Below are positions 8,701 through 22,494 of a DNA stretch of 64,000 nt, piece after piece. The stretch spans positions 112,706,004 to 112,770,003 of the forward strand of contig CP136064.1 of NCBI GenBank assembly GCA_032622095.1, given 5' to 3'. This stretch comes from Siphonodentalium dalli. Its lineage: Eukaryota > Mollusca > Scaphopoda > Gadilida > Siphonodentaliidae. Position 1 is the stretch's first letter; each line of letters starts with the position of its first letter. The position numbers were made by a program, and so were the translations under genes. The notes under the pieces were generated by a model. That model was not told where the DNA came from, did not search any database, and saw only the letters and a program-made list of their open reading frames with translations.

Positions 8701-11700
8701 TGTTCAAAACTTGTTTTCGTAGCAAGTTGATAACGGGTAACTACATAAAATCTCTCAAATATGGATACCGTGCATGTTATAGGCGGTTACATGATATGAA
8801 ATAAATCGAATTTTGCGAATCATGGGCGACAACTCTGTAGAAAAAGCGCGGACATAAATTATAATGTATGGATTCAATAGGGAATCCTGAGTTCTACATA
8901 TGGTCCACATTTTGAGTCTCTGCTGCTCATACTTTTCGAGATACAGCAACCCCATTTTTTTACAAAAAGGGAGATAACTCTGTAAACCAAACGTGGACAA
9001 CATCCTATATACTCTTATTAGTTAGAAATAGTATAGGTCTATATGCATACGAAATTTCAGCTCCCTATCTCTTGTACTTCCGGAGATATAAGAGTTGAAA
9101 AATTGCTTAGAATAATAATAATAGAGGAGAAAAATAATAAATTGAATAACAATATACTTCCATATTAAAATATGGAAGTATAATAAGGGATTCGCACGGA
9201 ATTGATTGGTATGTCGATAGTATGGTTTATTGACATTTCTGTGTTCAGTTGGAACGTTATGGTGTGACCCCCACCCTTGCCTCGGAATTAGGTGATGCGT
9301 GTAGAAAAGTCGCCATATCTCGGCCAATCTTCGAGATATCGAGCTAATTTTTGCGTCATTGTGTTCGCATTTGATGCCCCTTTAATATTTAGTAGGGTTC
9401 TAGTAAGATATTGTGGCGATATTCTACTATATAGACCTATATTAATGCTGTTCAGTACATACATTTCGATTATATCTGGCTTCCATCGACATAATAAGGC
9501 AAGTCGGTAATCGTTTAAAAGTATTATAAATTCCCCACCGAATGACACTAAACAATTGACGATTGGTTGAAGGAATTTGAATTCATAGTGCATCTTCTGT
9601 AAACTTGAAAAAAATGAAGGGGCCACAGTTTCTACATTTTTCAACCGATTCACAAAATTCACTCATAATGTCACTCGGTACATCTTATAGATACTTCACA
9701 ACAATTTTGGTTCAAATCGGAGACCAAAAAAATATGACAATTTTTGCCCCCTCCCTAATATGGACCAATGTTTTTGGATCTTCGTCAAAATTGCACCATT
9801 TCGTCTTCTTTCTATGGGTAACACGCTCACATAAACCAAATCCAGTTCGCGTGCGTCGTCTAGGAGGAGTTTTGTCCACAAGCACTTTCTCCTCAATCGA
9901 TGTATGAATACAATTTTCGATGGTCTGTAAGTTGGACATTTCTCAACCGATTTACAAAATTCTTTCAGGAGGATCATTAGTACACCCTATAGATACACGA
10001 CAGTAAAAATAGTTGAAATCATCGAAAAAAAAAATTGCGAAAATTTTGCCCCCACCCAAAACCCAAAAATATAAGTCCGTCCCTGTTCAAAACTTGTTTT
10101 CGTAGCAAGTTGATAACGGGTAACTACATAAAATCTCTCAAATATGGATACCGTGCATGTTATAGGCGGTTACATGATATGAAATAAATCGAATTTTGCG
10201 AATCATGGGCGACAACTCTGTAGAAAAAGCGCGGACATAAATTATAATGTATGGATTCAATAGGGAATCCTGAGTTCTACATATGGTCCACATTTTGAGT
10301 CTCTGCTGCTCATACTTTTCGAGATACAGCAACCCCATTTTTTTACAAAAAGGGAGATAACTCTGTAAACCAAACGTGGACAACATCCTATATACTCTTA
10401 TTAGTTAGAAATAGTATAGGTCTATATGCATACGAAATTTCAGCTCCCTATCTCTTGTACTTCCGGAGATATAAGAGTTGAAAAATTGCTTAGAATAATA
10501 ATAATAGAGGAGAAAAATAATAAATTGAATAACAATATACTTCCATATTAAAATATGGAAGTATAATAAGGGATTCGCACGGAATTGATTGGTATGTCGA
10601 TAGTATGGTTTATTGACATTTCTGTGTTCAGTTGGAACGTTATGGTGTGACCCCCACCCTTGCCTCGGAATTAGGTGATGCGTGTAGAAAAGTCGCCATA
10701 TCTCGGCCAATCTTCGAGATATCGAGCTAATTTTTGCGTCATTGTGTTCGCATTTGATGCCCCTTTAATATTTAGTAGGGTTCTAGTAAGATATTGTGGC
10801 GATATTCTACTATATAGACCTATATTAATGCTGTTCAGTACATACATTTCGATTATATCTGGCTTCCATCGACATAATAAGGCAAGTCGGTAATCGTTTA
10901 AAAGTATTATAAATTCCCCACCGAATGACACTAAACAATTGACGATTGGTTGAAGGAATTTGAATTCATAGTGCATCTTCTGTAAACTTGAAAAAAATGA
11001 AGGGGCCACAGTTTCTACATTTTTCAACCGATTCACAAAATTCACTCATAATGTCACTCGGTACATCTTATAGATACTTCACAACAATTTTGGTTCAAAT
11101 CGGAGACCAAAAAAATATGACAATTTTTGCCCCCTCCCTAATATGGACCAATGTTTTTGGATCTTCGTCAAAATTGCACCATTTCGTCTTCTTTCTATGG
11201 GTAACACGCTCACATAAACCAAATCCAGTTCGCGTGCGTCGTCTAGGAGGAGTTTTGTCCACAAGCACTTTCTCCTCAATCGATGTATGAATACAATTTT
11301 CGATGGTCTGTAAGTTGGACATTTCTCAACCGATTTACAAAATTCTTTCAGGAGGATCATTAGTACACCCTATAGATACACGACAGTAAAAATAGTTGAA
11401 ATCATCGAAAAAAAAAATTGCGAAAATTTTGCCCCCACCCAAAACCCAAAAATATAAGTCCGTCCCTGTTCAAAACTTGTTTTCGTAGCAAGTTGATAAC
11501 GGGTAACTACATAAAATCTCTCAAATATGGATACCGTGCATGTTATAGGCGGTTACATGATATGAAATAAATCGAATTTTGCGAATCATGGGCGACAACT
11601 CTGTAGAAAAAGCGCGGACATAAATTATAATGTATGGATTCAATAGGGAATCCTGAGTTCTACATATGGTCCACATTTTGAGTCTCTGCTGCTCATACTT

Positions 11701-14700
11701 TTCGAGATACAGCAACCCCATTTTTTTACAAAAAGGGAGATAACTCTGTAAACCAAACGTGGACAACATCCTATATACTCTTATTAGTTAGAAATAGTAT
11801 AGGTCTATATGCATACGAAATTTCAGCTCCCTATCTCTTGTACTTCCGGAGATATAAGAGTTGAAAAATTGCTTAGAATAATAATAATAGAGGAGAAAAA
11901 TAATAAATTGAATAACAATATACTTCCATATTAAAATATGGAAGTATAATAAGGGATTCGCACGGAATTGATTGGTATGTCGATAGTATGGTTTATTGAC
12001 ATTTCTGTGTTCAGTTGGAACGTTATGGTGTGACCCCCACCCTTGCCTCGGAATTAGGTGATGCGTGTAGAAAAGTCGCCATATCTCGGCCAATCTTCGA
12101 GATATCGAGCTAATTTTTGCGTCATTGTGTTCGCATTTGATGCCCCTTTAATATTTAGTAGGGTTCTAGTAAGATATTGTGGCGATATTCTACTATATAG
12201 ACCTATATTAATGCTGTTCAGTACATACATTTCGATTATATCTGGCTTCCATCGACATAATAAGGCAAGTCGGTAATCGTTTAAAAGTATTATAAATTCC
12301 CCACCGAATGACACTAAACAATTGACGATTGGTTGAAGGAATTTGAATTCATAGTGCATCTTCTGTAAACTTGAAAAAAATGAAGGGGCCACAGTTTCTA
12401 CATTTTTCAACCGATTCACAAAATTCACTCATAATGTCACTCGGTACATCTTATAGATACTTCACAACAATTTTGGTTCAAATCGGAGACCAAAAAAATA
12501 TGACAATTTTTGCCCCCTCCCTAATATGGACCAATGTTTTTGGATCTTCGTCAAAATTGCACCATTTCGTCTTCTTTCTATGGGTAACACGCTCACATAA
12601 ACCAAATCCAGTTCGCGTGCGTCGTCTAGGAGGAGTTTTGTCCACAAGCACTTTCTCCTCAATCGATGTATGAATACAATTTTCGATGGTCTGTAAGTTG
12701 GACATTTCTCAACCGATTTACAAAATTCTTTCAGGAGGATCATTAGTACACCCTATAGATACACGACAGTAAAAATAGTTGAAATCATCGAAAAAAAAAA
12801 TTGCGAAAATTTTGCCCCCACCCAAAACCCAAAAATATAAGTCCGTCCCTGTTCAAAACTTGTTTTCGTAGCAAGTTGATAACGGGTAACTACATAAAAT
12901 CTCTCAAATATGGATACCGTGCATGTTATAGGCGGTTACATGATATGAAATAAATCGAATTTTGCGAATCATGGGCGACAACTCTGTAGAAAAAGCGCGG
13001 ACATAAATTATAATGTATGGATTCAATAGGGAATCCTGAGTTCTACATATGGTCCACATTTTGAGTCTCTGCTGCTCATACTTTTCGAGATACAGCAACC
13101 CCATTTTTTTACAAAAAGGGAGATAACTCTGTAAACCAAACGTGGACAACATCCTATATACTCTTATTAGTTAGAAATAGTATAGGTCTATATGCATACG
13201 AAATTTCAGCTCCCTATCTCTTGTACTTCCGGAGATATAAGAGTTGAAAAATTGCTTAGAATAATAATAATAGAGGAGAAAAATAATAAATTGAATAACA
13301 ATATACTTCCATATTAAAATATGGAAGTATAATAAGGGATTCGCACGGAATTGATTGGTATGTCGATAGTATGGTTTATTGACATTTCTGTGTTCAGTTG
13401 GAACGTTATGGTGTGACCCCCACCCTTGCCTCGGAATTAGGTGATGCGTGTAGAAAAGTCGCCATATCTCGGCCAATCTTCGAGATATCGAGCTAATTTT
13501 TGCGTCATTGTGTTCGCATTTGATGCCCCTTTAATATTTAGTAGGGTTCTAGTAAGATATTGTGGCGATATTCTACTATATAGACCTATATTAATGCTGT
13601 TCAGTACATACATTTCGATTATATCTGGCTTCCATCGACATAATAAGGCAAGTCGGTAATCGTTTAAAAGTATTATAAATTCCCCACCGAATGACACTAA
13701 ACAATTGACGATTGGTTGAAGGAATTTGAATTCATAGTGCATCTTCTGTAAACTTGAAAAAAATGAAGGGGCCACAGTTTCTACATTTTTCAACCGATTC
13801 ACAAAATTCACTCATAATGTCACTCGGTACATCTTATAGATACTTCACAACAATTTTGGTTCAAATCGGAGACCAAAAAAATATGACAATTTTTGCCCCC
13901 TCCCTAATATGGACCAATGTTTTTGGATCTTCGTCAAAATTGCACCATTTCGTCTTCTTTCTATGGGTAACACGCTCACATAAACCAAATCCAGTTCGCG
14001 TGCGTCGTCTAGGAGGAGTTTTGTCCACAAGCACTTTCTCCTCAATCGATGTATGAATACAATTTTCGATGGTCTGTAAGTTGGACATTTCTCAACCGAT
14101 TTACAAAATTCTTTCAGGAGGATCATTAGTACACCCTATAGATACACGACAGTAAAAATAGTTGAAATCATCGAAAAAAAAAATTGCGAAAATTTTGCCC
14201 CCACCCAAAACCCAAAAATATAAGTCCGTCCCTGTTCAAAACTTGTTTTCGTAGCAAGTTGATAACGGGTAACTACATAAAATCTCTCAAATATGGATAC
14301 CGTGCATGTTATAGGCGGTTACATGATATGAAATAAATCGAATTTTGCGAATCATGGGCGACAACTCTGTAGAAAAAGCGCGGACATAAATTATAATGTA
14401 TGGATTCAATAGGGAATCCTGAGTTCTACATATGGTCCACATTTTGAGTCTCTGCTGCTCATACTTTTCGAGATACAGCAACCCCATTTTTTTACAAAAA
14501 GGGAGATAACTCTGTAAACCAAACGTGGACAACATCCTATATACTCTTATTAGTTAGAAATAGTATAGGTCTATATGCATACGAAATTTCAGCTCCCTAT
14601 CTCTTGTACTTCCGGAGATATAAGAGTTGAAAAATTGCTTAGAATAATAATAATAGAGGAGAAAAATAATAAATTGAATAACAATATACTTCCATATTAA

Positions 14701-16096
14701 AATATGGAAGTATAATAAGGGATTCGCACGGAATTGATTGGTATGTCGATAGTATGGTTTATTGACATTTCTGTGTTCAGTTGGAACGTTATGGTGTGAC
14801 CCCCACCCTTGCCTCGGAATTAGGTGATGCGTGTAGAAAAGTCGCCATATCTCGGCCAATCTTCGAGATATCGAGCTAATTTTTGCGTCATTGTGTTCGC
14901 ATTTGATGCCCCTTTAATATTTAGTAGGGTTCTAGTAAGATATTGTGGCGATATTCTACTATATAGACCTATATTAATGCTGTTCAGTACATACATTTCG
15001 ATTATATCTGGCTTCCATCGACATAATAAGGCAAGTCGGTAATCGTTTAAAAGTATTATAAATTCCCCACCGAATGACACTAAACAATTGACGATTGGTT
15101 GAAGGAATTTGAATTCATAGTGCATCTTCTGTAAACTTGAAAAAAATGAAGGGGCCACAGTTTCTACATTTTTCAACCGATTCACAAAATTCACTCATAA
15201 TGTCACTCGGTACATCTTATAGATACTTCACAACAATTTTGGTTCAAATCGGAGACCAAAAAAATATGACAATTTTTGCCCCCTCCCTAATATGGACCAA
15301 TGTTTTTGGATCTTCGTCAAAATTGCACCATTTCGTCTTCTTTCTATGGGTAACACGCTCACATAAACCAAATCCAGTTCGCGTGCGTCGTCTAGGAGGA
15401 GTTTTGTCCACAAGCACTTTCTCCTCAATCGATGTATGAATACAATTTTCGATGGTCTGTAAGTTGGACATTTCTCAACCGATTTACAAAATTCTTTCAG
15501 GAGGATCATTAGTACACCCTATAGATACACGACAGTAAAAATAGTTGAAATCATCGAAAAAAAAAATTGCGAAAATTTTGCCCCCACCCAAAACCCAAAA
15601 ATATAAGTCCGTCCCTGTTCAAAACTTGTTTTCGTAGCAAGTTGATAACGGGTAACTACATAAAATCTCTCAAATATGGATACCGTGCATGTTATAGGCG
15701 GTTACATGATATGAAATAAATCGAATTTTGCGAATCATGGGCGACAACTCTGTAGAAAAAGCGCGGACATAAATTATAATGTATGGATTCAATAGGGAAT
15801 CCTGAGTTCTACATATGGTCCACATTTTGAGTCTCTGCTGCTCATACTTTTCGAGATACAGCAACCCCATTTTTTTACAAAAAGGGAGATAACTCTGTAA
15901 ACCAAACGTGGACAACATCCTATATACTCTTATTAGTTAGAAATAGTATAGGTCTATATGCATACGAAATTTCAGCTCCCTATCTCTTGTACTTCCGGAG
16001 ATATAAGAGTTGAAAAATTGCTTAGAATAATAATAATAGAGGAGAAAAATAATAAATTGAATAACAATATACTTCCATATTAAAATATGGAAGTAA
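5772..16096. repeat. B-type 1.38-kb satellite array (about 7.5 copies)
   Basis: Tandem repeat with a period of exactly 1383 bp. Palindromes start at 6387, 7770, 9153, 10536, 11919, 13302, 14685 and 16068. The array begins mid-monomer at tggtctgtaag, directly after I1, and ends just past a palindrome. I saw no difference between copies, and every recurring ORF has the same translation in all of them, so amplification or homogenisation is very recent. Against A the monomer differs at about 12% of positions in the 360 bp after the palindrome. The poly-A/AT linker reads aatagaggagaaaa instead of aataatattggaaaa. Both CACGTG sites of A are changed here (caattg, cgcgtg). Confidence 0.95.
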
Positions 16097-16134
16097 AATA
16101 ACAATATACTTCCATATTAAAATATGGAAGTATA
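16068..16134. repeat. B-to-A2 boundary with two palindromes 37 bp apart
   Basis: The last B palindrome starts at 16068 and its right edge is altered (ggaagtaaaa instead of ggaagtataa). A full palindrome then starts at 16105, after which the sequence is A-type (gggaatcgcgcgg). The 28-bp linker that separates the palindromes at the other two boundaries is missing here, so this junction is shorter (37 bp against 65 bp). Confidence 0.9.
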
Positions 16135-19100
16135 ATAAGGGAATCGCGCGGAATTGATTGGAATGTCGATTGTATGGTTCATTGACATTTCTGTGTTCAG
16201 TTGGAATGTTCTGGTATGACCCCCACCCATGCCTCGAAATTTGGTGACGCGGGTAGAAAAATCGCCATATCTTGGCCAATTTTCAAGATTTCGAGCTAAT
16301 TTTTGCGCCATTGTGTTCGTATTTGATGTCCCTATAATATTTAGTTGGGTTTTGGTAAGGTATTGTGGCGATATTCTACTATGTAGGCCAATATGTATGT
16401 TGTTCAGTGCATACTTTTTGAATATCGTTGGCCTCCATCGACATACTACGGAAAGTGGGTAATTGTTTAGAAGTACTGAAAATTCCCCATCGAATGACAC
16501 CAAACACGTGACGATTGGTTGAAGGAAATTAAATTCATAGTGCATCTTCTGTAAACTTGAACAAAATGAAGGGGCCACAATTTCCACATTTCTCAATCGA
16601 TTTACAAAATTCTTTCACGAGTAGCATTAGTACGTCGTATAGATACTTCATAACAATTTTGGTTCAAATCGGAGACAAAAAAAAATATGACAATTTTTGC
16701 CCCCCTCCCTAATACGGACCAATGTTTTTGAATCTTGGTCAAAATTGCACCATTTCGTCTTCTTTCTATGGATAACACGCTCACATAAACCAAATACAGT
16801 TCACGTGCGTCGTCTAGGAGGAGTTTTGTCCACAAGCACTTTCTCCTAAATCGATGTATGAATACAATTTTCGATTTGTTATAACTTGGTCAATTCTGAA
16901 CCGATTTCCAAAATTCTTTCAGGAGGATCATTAGTACGTCCTATAGATACACGACAGTAAAAGTAGTTGAAATCATCGAAAAAAAATATTTCGAAAATTT
17001 TGCCCCCACCCAAACCCCAAAAATATAAGTCCGTTCCTGTTCAAAACTTATTTTCATAGCAAGTTGCTAATAAGTAACTGCATAGAAGCCCTCATATCTG
17101 GCTACCTTGAATGTTATAGGCGGACACAGGATATGAAATAAATCGAATTTTGCGAATCATGGGCGACAACTCTGTAGGGAAAGCTCGGACATAAATTGTA
17201 AAGCATGGACACAATAGGGCCTACTGAGTTGTACATACGGTCCAAATTTCAAGTTGCTGCTGTTCATACTTTTCGAGATACTGCAACCCCCAGTTTTACA
17301 CATAAAGGGAGATAACTCTGCAAATCAAGTTAGGACAAAATCCTATATAGCCCGATGCACTACAACTATCATAGGGCTATAAACATACCAAAATCCAGCG
17401 CTCTATCTCTCATACTTCCTGAGATATAAGGGTTATAAAATTGCTTAGTATAATAATAATAAATAATATTGGAAAAAAATAATAAATTGAATAACAATAT
17501 ACTTCCATATTAAAATATGGAAGTATAATAAGGGAATCGCGCGGAATTGATTGGAATGTCGATTGTATGGTTCATTGACATTTCTGTGTTCAGTTGGAAT
17601 GTTCTGGTATGACCCCCACCCATGCCTCGAAATTTGGTGACGCGGGTAGAAAAATCGCCATATCTTGGCCAATTTTCAAGATTTCGAGCTAATTTTTGCG
17701 CCATTGTGTTCGTATTTGATGTCCCTATAATATTTAGTTGGGTTTTGGTAAGGTATTGTGGCGATATTCTACTATGTAGGCCAATATGTATGTTGTTCAG
17801 TGCATACTTTTTGAATATCGTTGGCCTCCATCGACATACTACGGAAAGTGGGTAATTGTTTAGAAGTACTGAAAATTCCCCATCGAATGACACCAAACAC
17901 GTGACGATTGGTTGAAGGAAATTAAATTCATAGTGCATCTTCTGTAAACTTGAACAAAATGAAGGGGCCACAATTTCCACATTTCTCAATCGATTTACAA
18001 AATTCTTTCACGAGTAGCATTAGTACGTCGTATAGATACTTCATAACAATTTTGGTTCAAATCGGAGACAAAAAAAAATATGACAATTTTTGCCCCCCTC
18101 CCTAATACGGACCAATGTTTTTGAATCTTGGTCAAAATTGCACCATTTCGTCTTCTTTCTATGGATAACACGCTCACATAAACCAAATACAGTTCACGTG
18201 CGTCGTCTAGGAGGAGTTTTGTCCACAAGCACTTTCTCCTAAATCGATGTATGAATACAATTTTCGATTTGTTATAACTTGGTCAATTCTGAACCGATTT
18301 CCAAAATTCTTTCAGGAGGATCATTAGTACGTCCTATAGATACACGACAGTAAAAGTAGTTGAAATCATCGAAAAAAAATATTTCGAAAATTTTGCCCCC
18401 ACCCAAACCCCAAAAATATAAGTCCGTTCCTGTTCAAAACTTATTTTCATAGCAAGTTGCTAATAAGTAACTGCATAGAAGCCCTCATATCTGGCTACCT
18501 TGAATGTTATAGGCGGACACAGGATATGAAATAAATCGAATTTTGCGAATCATGGGCGACAACTCTGTAGGGAAAGCTCGGACATAAATTGTAAAGCATG
18601 GACACAATAGGGCCTACTGAGTTGTACATACGGTCCAAATTTCAAGTTGCTGCTGTTCATACTTTTCGAGATACTGCAACCCCCAGTTTTACACATAAAG
18701 GGAGATAACTCTGCAAATCAAGTTAGGACAAAATCCTATATAGCCCGATGCACTACAACTATCATAGGGCTATAAACATACCAAAATCCAGCGCTCTATC
18801 TCTCATACTTCCTGAGATATAAGGGTTATAAAATTGCTTAGTATAATAATAATAAATAATATTGGAAAAAAATAATAAATTGAATAACAATATACTTCCA
18901 TATTAAAATATGGAAGTATAATAAGGGAATCGCGCGGAATTGATTGGAATGTCGATTGTATGGTTCATTGACATTTCTGTGTTCAGTTGGAATGTTCTGG
19001 TATGACCCCCACCCATGCCTCGAAATTTGGTGACGCGGGTAGAAAAATCGCCATATCTTGGCCAATTTTCAAGATTTCGAGCTAATTTTTGCGCCATTGT

Positions 19101-20249
19101 GTTCGTATTTGATGTCCCTATAATATTTAGTTGGGTTTTGGTAAGGTATTGTGGCGATATTCTACTATGTAGGCCAATATGTATGTTGTTCAGTGCATAC
19201 TTTTTGAATATCGTTGGCCTCCATCGACATACTACGGAAAGTGGGTAATTGTTTAGAAGTACTGAAAATTCCCCATCGAATGACACCAAACACGTGACGA
19301 TTGGTTGAAGGAAATTAAATTCATAGTGCATCTTCTGTAAACTTGAACAAAATGAAGGGGCCACAATTTCCACATTTCTCAATCGATTTACAAAATTCTT
19401 TCACGAGTAGCATTAGTACGTCGTATAGATACTTCATAACAATTTTGGTTCAAATCGGAGACAAAAAAAAATATGACAATTTTTGCCCCCCTCCCTAATA
19501 CGGACCAATGTTTTTGAATCTTGGTCAAAATTGCACCATTTCGTCTTCTTTCTATGGATAACACGCTCACATAAACCAAATACAGTTCACGTGCGTCGTC
19601 TAGGAGGAGTTTTGTCCACAAGCACTTTCTCCTAAATCGATGTATGAATACAATTTTCGATTTGTTATAACTTGGTCAATTCTGAACCGATTTCCAAAAT
19701 TCTTTCAGGAGGATCATTAGTACGTCCTATAGATACACGACAGTAAAAGTAGTTGAAATCATCGAAAAAAAATATTTCGAAAATTTTGCCCCCACCCAAA
19801 CCCCAAAAATATAAGTCCGTTCCTGTTCAAAACTTATTTTCATAGCAAGTTGCTAATAAGTAACTGCATAGAAGCCCTCATATCTGGCTACCTTGAATGT
19901 TATAGGCGGACACAGGATATGAAATAAATCGAATTTTGCGAATCATGGGCGACAACTCTGTAGGGAAAGCTCGGACATAAATTGTAAAGCATGGACACAA
20001 TAGGGCCTACTGAGTTGTACATACGGTCCAAATTTCAAGTTGCTGCTGTTCATACTTTTCGAGATACTGCAACCCCCAGTTTTACACATAAAGGGAGATA
20101 ACTCTGCAAATCAAGTTAGGACAAAATCCTATATAGCCCGATGCACTACAACTATCATAGGGCTATAAACATACCAAAATCCAGCGCTCTATCTCTCATA
20201 CTTCCTGAGATATAAGGGTTATAAAATTGCTTAGTATAATAATAATAAA
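16097..20249. repeat. A-type satellite array, block A2 (3 copies)
   Basis: Period 1393 bp, with palindromes at 16105, 17498 and 18891. The sequence is nearly the same as A1, A3 and A4, although different satellite families and inserts separate these blocks. The array stops at agtataataataataa, 28 bp earlier in the monomer than A1 does, and I2 follows immediately. Confidence 0.95.
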
Positions 20250-20295
20250 CTAGAGGGTTAAAATTCTGGCCTGCAGAATTTTGATACTTCCATAT
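20250..20295 (-). repeat. I2 left terminus: CTAG plus hairpin
   Basis: Same order as I1: ctag at 20250-20253, hairpin arms at 20260-20268 and 20274-20282, then the 12-nt palindrome-arm match at 20284-20295. It is flanked by A on the plus strand, so T follows CTAG on the minus strand. Confidence 0.6.
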
Positions 20296-20712
20296 AAATT
20301 CCCCATCCCCGATCACCATCCATAATTTAATCATCTACCCAACCCTATCCAATCCTTACACATAAACCACTCCATAACCCTAATATTGGTAGCCAATCCA
20401 TAATCATAACCATTTCCACAGCCCTATCCACAGGACTTAACTCTAACCCAATAAAATACCCTTACCAAATACATTGCCCTCATGCAAACCATATCCATAG
20501 CCGTACCTTGGACCATTACCATAACTCTTTCAATGAGTTTAGTCATACATACAAGCGTAACCACAACCAAATCCTTTGCATAACTGACACCGTCACAATT
20601 TTATCATTAACAATATCCACAATTCTAACCCAATTTATAAACCATATCCTGACCATAACGTTAACATTAAGCCTAACCCTGATCTACACATATCTATAGC
20701 CCTATTCTTAAT
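20296..20712. repeat. G-poor, C-rich tract in I2
   Basis: Copy of the I1 tract with a few substitutions; the strong scarcity of G on the plus strand is retained. Confidence 0.7.
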
Positions 20713-21141
20713 GTGTTATATAGTTATCAGGGCATAAAATATTAAATATGAGTCAAGAATTCTGTCTGGAAATGATTCTATTGTTATTATTAATTTCATT
20801 TCGAATATCTTCTGGTCTAATAATGTGTGGTTGTTTAGCTAACGAACAATAGTGGTTACTGTTACCAGTGACCAGGGCTGTTCTAAAAATAAATCAAGAA
20901 CTTGTCCCAATTAACATCTCATAATAAAATATTCGAAAAAATTCAACATTAGCTGATAGAAGTCTTACTGGACATGGGTCTTCAATTCATATTTATTATT
21001 TTGTACCCACAAAACTATTTCAAAACTTGTTATTTAAAGAGATAATCATATTGTTAACCCTTCACATTAATTTTCCTATGTGTATACAGTCATCCGGGAG
21101 TATTTTTCTACATGATAAGTGAATACATGTAATATCTATCG
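20713..21141. other. AT-rich non-coding segment of I2 with the conserved hairpin
   Basis: Hairpin at 20853-20874, unchanged relative to I1. No gene or RNA recognised. Confidence 0.5.
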
Positions 21142-22202
21142 GTCACTTAATCCTGATTAACTCATTGCGCATTCATTTGAAAAGTAACAAAAAATCATCG
21201 AATTTGCACGTGGATAGTACCGACCACATCCAATTTGCTTTATCTCGATTTCTTCATGTATTTCTTTGCAAGATTTACTTGAAGTTGCCAAAAGCCTCGA
21301 CCAACCGATGCGCGTTCTCCGTTAGACGGATTGCTTTTACACAACAGTCAAACTTCCAGGATGTATATATGGTAAACTGAGGCACATGCTCACGCATTTG
21401 ACTCACTCCTTCATTAGCCTGCTTGAATTTCGACTTTTGCCATATATCGATGTAGGCTGTGTTCCTATGCATGTACTACGCATTACGCTATATATCGTCG
21501 CCACGAGTGGATCCTTTGTTCTGAAACTTAAGCAATCGCACCAGTGTTGGGCGTTGATATCCCCTATCACATCCACTCGTCAGCAAAATTTTATCTCCAT
21601 ATTTTATTTTTTTCAAGACTTTTTGAACTTTTGATTTTTGTTGGAAATTGCCAATATGCACCCACCTGAACACGAGCTTTCCGTTGGTCGGTTTGCTTTG
21701 TAAGTAGAGCGGTCAAACTTTAGGATGTTACCAACAATATATCAACGAACCGGCTCCTGCATTACATTGCTCCGTCATTAACCCGGTCGGATTTGGCGAG
21801 AAAAATAGCTTAGTGATACAGCACTTAAATATACTTGTTAACATTATAAAGCCTCGCCACTAGTAAACCTGGTACCTTAGCGCAAATTAAGCAGACATCG
21901 ATAAGTTGCGTTTGGGTACTATCTATCATATCCACTATTCAAAAAATTTTTGTCTCGATGTTTGATTTTTAGACAATTTTTCCCCCTTTGATTTTCGTTG
22001 GAATTTGCAAAAAGTCTGAACCGACCGGAAGATCACTCGCTGTTTGGCAGTTTGCTATTATAGCAGAGCTATCATACTTTGTGGGCCTACCTACGCGATA
22101 CCGCAGTACCTGCTCCTGCATTAACCTTGCTCACCAATTAGCCCGTTTGGATTTGGCGCCAAAAATAGGTAATTTTCTTGTACATGCCGTAGACCGGTAA
22201 CG
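21142..22202. repeat. ~360-bp tandem units inside I2
   Basis: Anchors equivalent to those of I1 are present, for example gtcaaactt at 21347 and 21712. Changes relative to I1 are sparse, such as tctcgatctc to tctcgatttc near 21245 and ttgcat to ttgcgt near 21908. Confidence 0.75.
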
Positions 22203-22292
22203 ATTGGGACAAAAAACTTGCCAGTGTTAGATTCGGTCCGCAACACTCTCCCCATTCGGAATATGCAACAAAAATATTATACCGCTGGACTT

Positions 22293-22293
<1 letters not shown>

Positions 22294-22324
<31 letters not shown>
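22294..22324. repeat. Poly(T) run of 31 in I2
   Basis: Uninterrupted T homopolymer at the same place as in I1. Confidence 0.95.
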
Positions 22325-22327
<3 letters not shown>

Positions 22328-22358
22328 AAATCTGCCGTTTACATCCGCCACCGGTCAG

Positions 22359-22435
22359 CCTGGTCTCACCACCCTGGGCCTGGTTTCACCACCCCGACCT
22401 GGTATCATTACCCAGCATGGTTTCGTCGCCTCCCC
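22359..22435. repeat. Short minisatellite in I2
   Basis: Four imperfect cctggtntcaccacc-type units as in I1. The first unit is shortened by one C. Confidence 0.65.
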
Positions 22436-22494
22436 GGTTATGCTTCATTCTCTCCCATGCTCCTTCATTAGCCAAATTATTTAATTTTCGTCGA

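Larger units (their letters stand above)
20250..22494 (-). mobile_element. Insert I2, second copy of the 2.24-kb unit
   Basis: Collinear with I1 at a constant offset of 16722 until the poly(T) run, with only scattered substitutions (for example ccgg to ctgg near 20768 and aacgat to aacgtt near 20661). The right border reads ttttcgtcgatgg, a 3-bp tcg expansion relative to I1 and I3. The left junction to the A array lies at a different monomer position from that of I1, while the internal sequence is almost the same, so the unit spread with its flank partly exchanged. Non-coding; see I1 for the Helitron-like interpretation. Confidence 0.5.
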
